Below are positions 57,309 to 64,000 of a DNA stretch of 64,000 bases, one piece after another. The stretch comes from Leuctra nigra (Eukaryota; Arthropoda; Insecta; Plecoptera; Leuctridae). Made by a program: the position numbers and the translations under genes. Within the stretch, counting starts at the first letter, position 1. Each line of letters starts with the position of its first letter. Under the pieces are notes generated by a model. That model saw only the letters and a program-made list of their open reading frames with translations, made no database searches and was not told the origin of the DNA. The stretch is taken from positions 33,323,060 through 33,387,059 of the forward strand of contig OW203768.1 of NCBI GenBank assembly GCA_934045905.1. Reading direction: 5' to 3'.

Positions 57309-58445
57309 TGGTTGACTTCTTCCCGAGAGCGACCGACAAGAAGATCATCCAGTGACATCGCGATCATGATGGCGGCAGAATCCTCCTCCGATCTCCAAAC
57401 AACACAATCGGCGGCAGAATCCTCCTCCAATCTCCAAGCAACACAATCAGCGAGACAAACTCAGTTCCACCTCGCCAAGGCAAAGCGCCGCCGCTTTCCG
57501 ATGATTTCTTCCCGAGAGCGACCGACAAGAAGATCATCCAGCGACATCGCGATCATGATGGCGGCAGAATCCTCCTCCGATCTCCAAGCAACACAATCAG
57601 CGAGACAAACTCAGATCCACCTCGCCAAGGCAAAGCGCCGCCGCTTTCCGATGATTTCTTCCCGAGAGCGACCGACAAGAAGATCATCCAGCGACATCGC
57701 GATCATCATGGCGGCAGAATCCTCCTCCGATCTCCAAGCAACACAATCAGCGAGACAAACTCAGATCCACCTCGCCAAGGCAAAGCGCCGCCGCTTTCCG
57801 ATGATTTCTTCCCGAGAGCGACCGACAAGAAGATCATCCAGCGACATCGCGATCATCATGGCGGCAGAATCCTCCTCCAATCTCCAAGCAACACAATCAG
57901 CGAGACAAACTCAGTTCCACCTCGCCAAGGCACAGCGCCGCCGCTTTCCGATGATTTCTTCCCGAGAGCGACCGACAAGAAGATCATCCAGCGACATCGC
58001 GATCATCATGGCGGCAGAATCCTCCTCCGATCTCCAAGCAACACAATCAGCGAGACAAACTCAGATCCACCTCGCCAAGGCACAGCGCCGCCGCTTTCCG
58101 ATGATTTCTTCCCGAGAGCGACCGACAAGAAGATCATCCAGCGACATCGCGATCATCATGGCGGCAGAATCCTCCTCCGATCTCCAAGCAACACAATCAG
58201 CGAGACAAACTCAGTTCCACCTCGCCAAGGCAAAGCGCCGCCGCTTTCCGATGATTTCTTCCCGAGAGCGACCGACAAGAAGATCATCCAGTGACATCGC
58301 GATCATGATGGCGGCAGAATCCTCCTCCGATCTCCAAGCAACACAATCAGCGAGACAAACTCAGTTCCACCTCGCCAAGGCAAAGCGCCGCCGCTTTCCG
58401 ATGATTTCAATTAAAACCCAGCGACTGGCCGTGAATGGAGGTTAG
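57309..58445 (+). CDS. Repeat-protein ORF: seven units of 50 residues, unknown function
   Basis: The frame is open from the stop at 57306-57308 to the stop at 58443-58445 (378 codons). It consists of one 63-codon unit and six 50-codon (150-bp) units, starting at 57317, 57506, 57656, 57806, 57956, 58106 and 58256. The unit reads ISSRERPTRRSSSDIAI...MAAESSSDLQATQSARQTQ...HLAKAKRRRFP: Ser/Arg-rich with a basic KAKRRRFP patch. The first in-frame ATG is at 57366; upstream codons have none, so a eukaryotic start would be 57366, or this is an internal exon. The first unit carries an extra 39-bp (13-codon) partial duplication, again in frame. Units differ by few bases. It could be a coding minisatellite or a non-coding array that happens to be open. 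I recognise no family. Confidence 0.4.
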   Translation, partial: WLTSSRERPTRRSSSDIAIMMAAESSSDLQTTQSAAESSSNLQATQSARQTQFHLAKAKRRRFPMISSRERPTRRSSSDIAIMMAAESSSDLQATQSARQTQIHLAKAKRRRFPMISSRERPTRRSSSDIAIIMAAESSSDLQATQSARQTQIHLAKAKRRRFPMISSRERPTRRSSSDIAIIMAAESSSNLQATQSARQTQFHLAKAQRRRFPMISSRERPTRRSSSDIAIIMAAESSSDLQATQSARQTQIHLAKAQRRRFPMISSRERPTRRSSSDIAIIMAAESSSDLQATQSARQTQFHLAKAKRRRFPMISSRERPTRRSSSDIAIMMAAESSSDLQATQSARQTQFHLAKAKRRRFPMISIKTQRLAVNGG

Positions 58446-58486
58446 GTCTGCCAGTCATGTTTTGAAGAGCTCGTGACAGCTCTGGC

Positions 58487-58502
58487 GGGGGGGGGGGGGG
58501 GG
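58487..58502. repeat. 16-base G run
   Basis: Uninterrupted poly-G about 40 bp after the repeat ORF. Confidence 0.9.
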
Positions 58503-58600
58503 AGGCGTGCTTCGCAGTTCATTCACAGCGAGTAGACAAAACAGCTGATACAACGTGAATGGCGGGACACGAGAAGTTATTCGTTCGCAACTGCGGATAA

Positions 58601-58740
58601 TGCCGAAGGAAAGACGATGGGAGATTTGATGAAGAGGATGGAAGGTGGGAAGGAGTCTGTCGTGGACTATTAGTAGGGAACCTTCCCGTCATTTTCATAT
58701 TGACTGAGCGAATCAGCTGAGGCTGATAGAAAGGACACCA
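58601..58740 (-). mobile_element. SINE copy, degraded
   Basis: Reverse-oriented: GGAAGGTGGGAAGGAGTCTG, CGTGGACTATTAGTAGGGAA, CCTTCCCGTCATTTTC and GACTGAGCGAATCAG match the SINE body. Confidence 0.6.
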
Positions 58741-58862
58741 GGGGCCCTATGCTAGAACTTTTAAATTCCAATTCCACTAGAATTCAATTCCATAGAATGT
58801 TAAATGGCCGTGACTGAATTCCATCAGAATGGAATTGGAAAATCGTTCTAGAATAGACCTCC
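58741..58862. mobile_element. 122-bp palindromic MITE-like element
   Basis: The left end GGGGCCCTATGCTAGAAC pairs loosely with the right end GTTCTAGAATAGACCTCC. Interior GAATTCAATTCCATAGAATG and GAATTCCATCAGAATGGAAT. Related to 30323-30450. Confidence 0.6.
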
Positions 58863-59258
58863 TGTAAGAATTGAACCCGGGACGATAGAATTGGGAAAAC
58901 AATTGACGGTGACAAAAACTTATTTATTGAAACTCTGCTTTATACAATGTGTTCGGTTCTGAATCTGACACCCATTAAATAAGTGAAATTAAGGATTAAC
59001 AGTAAATATGCGCCATTTCGATTTAAATAATTGAACATTTTTTTACTCTGGAAAGTTTTCACGACTCCAATAATTCCGTGGAGGGTCTTTCGTGAAAGAC
59101 ATTTGAAAATACAATCTACTATCAATCAGATATTTCACACTAAAACTGTTAAAACTGGAATTTAAAACAATTATTTCTTTGTTAACATTAGTTTCAGAGC
59201 CATTTATTGATATGTTAATAGAATCAGCGGTATATGCTCTGTACATTTTATTGGCAAC

Positions 59259-59289
59259 GTTTCGCCGACGAGGCAGTCGGCTTCTTCAG
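59259..59289 (-). ncRNA. Hammerhead-like core at the 3' end of the Penelope element
   Basis: On the minus strand: CTGAAGA, then the stem GCCGAC-TGCCTC-GTCGGC (six perfect pairs), then GAAAC. CUGANGA and GAAA joined by stem II are the conserved hammerhead strands, and hammerheads are known in the terminal repeats of Penelope-like elements. I could not find a convincing cleavage strand (NUH) closing stems I and III, so activity is unproven. Confidence 0.4.
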
Positions 59290-59403
59290 GCAGGACTTGA
59301 CTACTTGACAAGGGTGCTAACAAAGAAAGAAATATAAAATGCTTCCACAAAATTACTACAACAGGCTATTTTGTCTGATGTTTTCTCTACGCCATCTGGA
59401 CTT

Positions 59404-60045
59404 CTAGCCAAGTTGAACTGCAGTATCTCGAAGTGCCTTGGCTCGGCTTCTTGTGTGAGGTCCCAGTGGCGGTGACTTGGCGTCGGGAACGTTACCTCTA
59501 TTAGGTGGCTCTGTCGGCGCCACGGTGATTATAGCCATCACCGGCTTCCACGCGTGCGGCAGGCGTATAGAGTCATCCCGCTTGTTCATGTTATGCGGGC
59601 GGCGTTCTATCTCGATCGCCTCCCTGATGGTCCGCCAGCTTTTAGGGGGGACCACGGCGAGGGACTTCATTCCGTCGAAGTTAATGGTATGTCCCTCGGC
59701 TTCCGCGTGCTGGGCGAGGGAGGAGTTGGGCTCCTGGAGACGGACCGCCGCCCTGTGCTCGCCGAGTCTGGTGGAGAGGTGGCGGCCCGTCTGTCCCACA
59801 TAGGTTCTATGGCAGTCATTGCATGGAACCTCGTAGACGCCCAACTCCTCAAGCGCGATCTTGTCCTTGCAGCTTCGCAGCATCTCGCTGATCTTACGGT
59901 CGGTGGAGAAGATGGTCTTGATGTTTGCGGTCGCCAGCAGCTTGGAGATGCGGTCCGTGGTTCCCCTCACGTATGGCAAGAAGGCGAGTCTTTGCGTGTC
60001 GACGAGTGGCTTGGCGATGTCAGGGTTCCGCGGTGGTCTGTTCCA
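59404..60045 (-). pseudogene. Penelope GIY-YIG endonuclease half
   Basis: The open frame starts artificially at 60051; native sequence begins WNRPPRNPDIAKPLVDTQ. It is the nuclease that cuts target DNA. Motifs: GVYEVPCNDC (the GIY strand with the Penelope Cys pair, residues 71-80 counted from 60051), YVGQTGRHLSTRLGEHR (84-100, the YIG strand and catalytic Arg) and SLAQHAEAEGHTINF (111-125), then a Glu in AIEIERR. It ends at 59404 after a Pro-rich tail. The domain itself is complete, but it is cut off from its RT by the inversion. Confidence 0.88.
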
Positions 60046-60051
60046 TCCCAC

Positions 60052-61071
60052 GTGACCGTACCAGAGCCCTCGAGAAGAAGACTCGCGAGCTCATAACTGC
60101 CTCACAACTGACCGACCAGGAGAAGGGAATTACCATGCCTCTACCGAACACTTCGCGAGTTCCCCGCTTCTATGGCCTGCCGAAGATCCACAAAGAAGGC
60201 GCACCTCTTCGACCCATCGTGAGTGCTGTGAATTCTCCAACGCAAGACCTGGCGAAGTTTCTGGCGAAGATGCTACAGCCGCATGCTGTATGTGCTAAGT
60301 CCTATGTTCGAGACTCAGGCCATTTCGTGGAAATTCTCCACAGCATGAAGATAAACCCAGGAGATCTTCTCGTCAGCTTTGACGTCGTGAGCCTCTTCAC
60401 GAAAGTGCCGATCACGGAAACCATCGCCCTTATCAACCGGAAGTATGACCCACCTTATGACGTCATTAACCTCGCGACACACTGTCTGACCTCCACGTAC
60501 TTCATCAGCGAGGGCCAGTTCTACAAGCAGGTCGAAGACGCACCTATGGGTTCACCGCTGTCCCCAGTGATCGCCAACCTGTTTCTCGAGGACTTCGAGA
60601 CACGAGCTCTGGACACCGCACCGCTTCGACCTCGCTGCTGGCTGAGGTATGTGGACGACACGTTTGTTGTGTGGCAGCACGGCGCCGACAAGCTACCCGC
60701 ATTTCTGCAGCACCTCAATAGCGTGCATGACAACATCCGCTTCACGATGGAGCTCGAGTCTGATGGGAAGCTGCCGTTCTTGGACTGCCTGGTGATGAAG
60801 AACGAAGATGGTAGCCTGGGTCACGCTGTGTACCGTAAGCCGACGCACACTGACCGCTACCTCCACGCGACGTCGCACCATCACCCGGCCCAGCTTAGGT
60901 CGGTAGCCTCCTCACTCGCCACTCGCTCCAGACGGATTGCCGACGCCGACCACATCATGGAAGAAGCCCGCACCCTCCAGAATGCTCTCTTATGCAACGG
61001 GTATTCTAAGCGGGACTTCCTCAAGGCGTGGAACAGACCACCGCGGAACCCTGACATCGCCAAGCCACTCG
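60052..61071 (+). pseudogene. Penelope reverse-transcriptase half, inverted and truncated
   Basis: The Penelope-type RT core reads LPNTSRVPRFYGLPKIHKEG, PLRPIVSAVNSPTQDLAKFL, LLVSFDVVSLFTKVPI (motif A), APMGSPLSPVIANLFLEDFE (motif B), WLRYVDDTFVVW (motif C, YVDD), LPFLDCLVMK, then FLKAWNRPPRNPDIAKPL. Frame and catalytic residues are intact. Upstream codons back to 59925 are antisense to the GIY-YIG half, so they are not native. The native N-terminus is missing. After 61071 the frame runs a few codons into flank (FNRH) and stops. Confidence 0.88.
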
Positions 61072-61089
61072 CTTTTAACCGACATTGAA

Positions 61090-62860
61090 AAGTTTTGATG
61101 AACTAATAACTGTAACTAAAAATTGTTTTATAGTCAATAAGCAATGAATTTCATCTGTTTTGTTAGTTCTAAATTATTCCATAATGTATCACTGTCAGAT
61201 TCAATAGTAGCTACAACACAAACCAGGTCAAAGTTCCGTCGGTCAAAAGTCCTAGTTGGCGTAAACAACGTTGCTTCAACGTTATGTTATACATTTTGAT
61301 TTTTTTGTGCTTTCAAAGCAATCTGTTTAAAAATTTGATGAAAACTATAAATATAAAGTTTCAAAATATCTATTTTATAAGAAAATATAATATATTTTCC
61401 AAGAATAAGTATTTGTGTTTTCACAATCATTTATAGAAAAATATCTTGGCAAGTGAACCTGGAAGACTGAGATTTTCTCTGGTTTGTGAATATTATCTAA
61501 CATTTTCACAATTTTCATAATACCTATAAGAGCAGAAGATAAGATTTTTAAGATAAGTTTTTAAATTTATTTATATTTAAGGTTTATACTTTCTAAAAGA
61601 TTTTAATATTTTGATTGGTTTTTTTATTTTTTCAATTAAGGAACCACTGAGAAAAGAATACAAGTTCAGGTTAAGTCCAATTATTTAATTTAATAAAAGT
61701 GTAGGTACCTACCTACTTTTATTTTACAAGGGTGGCCAGTATTTCAAACACAAAAGTATCTTAGTATCATACACTTTTCATGGATTTCTTATAGTATTTT
61801 ATTTGTTCGCAGTTTCTTTCCTAACCCATGTACAGTATTGACAACCAGTGTCAATACCAATCGTGTTATATAATGCACCCCAGTTGTATAAACATTATAT
61901 TATTGGAAACTAATCTGAAACGGTTTCGCAGTATTACACCTGTAATCAGAAGATTTTCAGAATTACTATTTCCATATAATCGCGTAAAACCATGCATAGG
62001 CTCTACATATTTCAACAGTACAAATAATTGCCGATAACGATAAGACCTAGACATATGTTGATTGCCACCTCGGCGCCTTACTCGTTCATTGAGGCTTCCG
62101 ATTTCTTTGAACGACGTAAATAATATAGTATTGATAAGGCGAGGAACAATGGAATGGTTCCCAGAAGTGTCAAGTGGTTGATTGATCTGATTACAGTGTT
62201 GTTGGTAGATATAGGTCAGTGGGATATCCACCCACGATTCGAAGACAAGATGATAAGATTCGCGAAAATCATCCGAGAATTGCGCCAGATTTGTTTTTAA
62301 TTAGGTGCCTATTTATTATCTTTGAGATTTAGAAATTGTTGTGTTACGTGATTAATTAAAAAAGTCATGCAGTATTAATTACTTAACTTTGCTAGAAAAC
62401 ATTAGATTAAATTTCAAACGATTTGGTTCTTCGATAATAAAAGTTTATGATCTGAAAAATACTTGAATATTACTTAAATTACTGTTACTCAATGATTGTT
62501 TTCAATCGTTTTTGTCACTGTATTTTAATCTCCATCTCTCGTCTCCTCGCATGAAAACAATGACCCTTGTAATTCACTATCACCTGCTAATCATCTCGAC
62601 CTCATCATCCTTGACATTGCTCATGTCGCCTAAAGCAGGCCTCTCGCATTCCTCTTTCTCTTGCTTGCACAGTACAGCGCCTCGTGCTGGGCTCATGATG
62701 GGTGCTGCGACAGATCACTATCATCTTAATATAGCGATCGCGCAAGAGTTCTAGGAAACACTTGAAACCTGTCGCGACTACAGGTAGTTGTTGACACTTC
62801 AATCATCTTCAATCCAACAGGCGCCTCGATATGACGAGATTCTAATTGATACATTTATTT
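61090..62860. other. No supported gene
   Basis: AT-rich, with a less AT-rich patch at 62040-62240 and another at 62530-62830. ORFs of 69-121 codons lack motifs. Confidence 0.45.
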
Positions 62861-62867
62861 ATTGTAG

Positions 62868-62945
62868 AGAGAAAAGGTAAGGAAGGCGGTCGTGGCCTAT
62901 TAGAAGGAACCCTTCCCAGCATTTGCCTCTTGATCAAGGGCGTAC
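62868..62945 (-). mobile_element. SINE fragment
   Basis: GGAAGGCGGTCGTGGCCTAT, TAGAAGGAACCCTTCCCAGC and ATTTGCCTCTTGATCAAGGG match the SINE body in reverse. Confidence 0.7.
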
Positions 62946-63049
62946 GCAGGCAACTTGAAACAAGCGGGATGGACAGTTTGTGAGGACAACAATTTTATTT
63001 GTAAATTGAAACAAATATTTAATATTATTTTCCCCAATAATTAAAATAC

Positions 63050-63165
63050 TACTAATATACAATCAGACTGATCATGTGAACATCATTAAAGTAACATCCA
63101 CTTATGAAACTATTTTTCTCTCTCAATTTGCTAAAACGACCGAACGCTTCGCAACAATGACACAT
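63050..63165 (+). repeat. Dispersed repeat, pair with 25545-25675
   Basis: CTAATATACAATCAGACTGA, ACATCCACTTATGAAAC, TTTCTCTCTCAATTTGC and GCTAAAACGACCGAACGCTT match the other copy with small differences. Confidence 0.75.
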
Positions 63166-63487
63166 ACAAACTGTAGACTTGACAACAGTTGAAAAGGTGC
63201 AATCCCGGCAAATGCCAGCACCTGACTCTCAACCGCTATATCTCTTAGCACTTGATAAATGTGCATCATTTAACACAACACTCGAGTGCAAATGACTTCA
63301 CGCAATGATGTCATTATACTTCTGTTGCCTAGCAACGAATACCTGCTCGTTCATTCATCTCAACCATACGCAACGACCAATTTACAAAACATCTTTTTTA
63401 CAATATTCACAGTGAAAAAATAGCAAACAAACCGCAAATTATCAGCCGCCTTGGGGAGCACCACCGGCGCTGTCAGTTTGTTGGCGC

Positions 63488-63512
63488 GGGGGGGGGGGGG
63501 GGGGGGGGGGGG
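63488..63512. repeat. 25-base G run
   Basis: The longest uninterrupted poly-G in the window. The rest of 63170-64000 holds no supported gene. Confidence 0.9.
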
Positions 63513-63652
63513 TCTTAAAATATTTAAACTATACATACAAACGTTGGAAACGAAATTGCAAGGTTTTGCTCAGAAACGTGATCTGTGAGCTTAAAGGGGG
63601 GTGGAGCCCCAAAAATGCTCCCCACCGATTCTTTGGGATTTGTAGGTAACAA

Positions 63653-63676
63653 ATATATATATATATATATATATAT
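63653..63676. repeat. (AT)n microsatellite
   Basis: About 12 AT units. Confidence 0.9.
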
Positions 63677-64000
63677 ACCGGACCGTGTAAGAACCTTCGG
63701 AGTAAAAAGAGGATTTAGAATATCAATATGTAGGTATAATTGTGAAAAAGTTGATCAATTTACAGAGATGACCTTCAAAATTCCCATATGTTTGTGAATG
63801 GGACAAGCCGAATTGAAAGTTATAGAATAGTTTTAAACAGATAGAAATCTTAAGTTAAGTGTGTACTAATAGTTTTAGGAAAACTAGTAACGCGCAAAAT
63901 GAATTGTACTTTTTCTAAAAAAATATCTAATGGGCAGATGCCAGCACCCCCAGGGAAGTAGATTCTAAAATTGTCCAGTAAAAAATAAAAAAGATTTCTT

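Larger units (their letters stand above)
59240..61071 (-). mobile_element. Penelope-like element with internal inversion
   Basis: The GIY-YIG half and 3' UTR lie on the minus strand (60045 down to about 59240), while the reverse-transcriptase half lies on the plus strand (about 60052 to 61071). In an intact Penelope element both are on one strand, RT first. A 43-bp segment starting TGGAACAGACCACCGCGGAA is present at the start of the GIY-YIG half (60045-60003, minus) and at the end of the RT half (61029-61071, plus), marking the inversion overlap. The element is 5'-truncated and not functional as it stands. Confidence 0.85.

Noticed and set aside
57312..57314. Start of the repeat ORF at TTG
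   Set aside because: TTG is not a normal animal start. I describe the open frame from 57309 and point to the first ATG at 57366.
57309..58445. CRISPR-like array
   Set aside because: Units are 150 bp and contiguous, with no unique spacers; this is a eukaryotic context.
59554..60096. 180-codon plus-strand ORF opposite the GIY-YIG half
   Set aside because: It is a shadow on the antisense strand of a recognised nuclease domain.

Overview
This window is a stretch of an AT-rich animal genome, most likely an arthropod and probably an insect. The evidence is a Jockey-clade retrotransposon whose gag protein has three arthropod-type CCHC knuckles, a CR1-like retrotransposon, a Penelope-like element, hAT and PIF/Harbinger-like non-autonomous transposons, and a tRNA-derived SINE family. 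No bacterial-style gene organisation is visible. I cannot name the species from sequence alone. I found no complete host protein-coding gene. At most there are two weak candidate exons (36.0 kb and 37.8 kb) and one tandem-repeat ORF of unknown nature (57.3-58.4 kb). Almost all convincing coding sequence belongs to transposable elements.

Layout. 0-0.6 kb: a 62-bp minisatellite. 1.5-7.2 kb: an old repeat split in two by a full-length, apparently intact CR1-like retrotransposon on the minus strand. Its ORF1 (PHD-like zinc finger) and ORF2 (endonuclease plus reverse transcriptase) lie in one frame, separated by a single TGA with the leaky-stop context TGA CAA TTA. 7.2-16.5 kb: AT-rich, mostly unique DNA with a few small MITEs. 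16.5-25.2 kb: scattered SINE copies and copies of a TIR-bounded MITE family (ends CTGTATCTCAG), plus a 220-bp (ATG)n tract that grew inside a SINE. 25-36 kb: mostly unique DNA with a perfect-looking 41-bp-arm hairpin, an 818-bp hAT with an exact 8-bp target duplication, and a 551-bp fold-back. 38.7-39.9 kb: diverged and then regular 118-bp tandem repeats, each carrying a composite ETS/CRE-like motif. 40.1-41.4 kb: a fold-back element with practically identical 204-bp arms, itself hit by a tRNA-derived insertion with a 13-bp target duplication. 42-47.2 kb: more SINEs and MITEs, one SINE being full length with an exact 10-bp target duplication. 47.2-47.4 kb: a 200-base assembly gap. 47.4-51.7 kb: a Jockey-clade retrotransposon with intact overlapping ORFs. 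52.6-57.1 kb: a solo fold-back arm, a MITE, a TIR-bounded element filled with 24 copies of a 41-bp repeat, and a 1.2-kb hAT with palindromic subterminal arrays. 57.3-58.4 kb: a 50-residue in-frame repeat ORF. 59.2-61.1 kb: a Penelope-like element whose reverse-transcriptase half is inverted relative to its GIY-YIG half. The rest is unique AT-rich DNA.

The genes do not form a host pathway. The window is a nested record of transposition: autonomous LINEs (CR1, Jockey) and a Penelope element encode their own copying machinery, while the SINEs, MITEs, hAT derivatives and fold-backs are non-autonomous and depend on enzymes not encoded here, or on those of the LINEs. The strongest biological lead is the CR1 ORF1-TGA-ORF2 arrangement. 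Next come the inverted Penelope copy with a hammerhead-like core, and the 50-residue repeat ORF.
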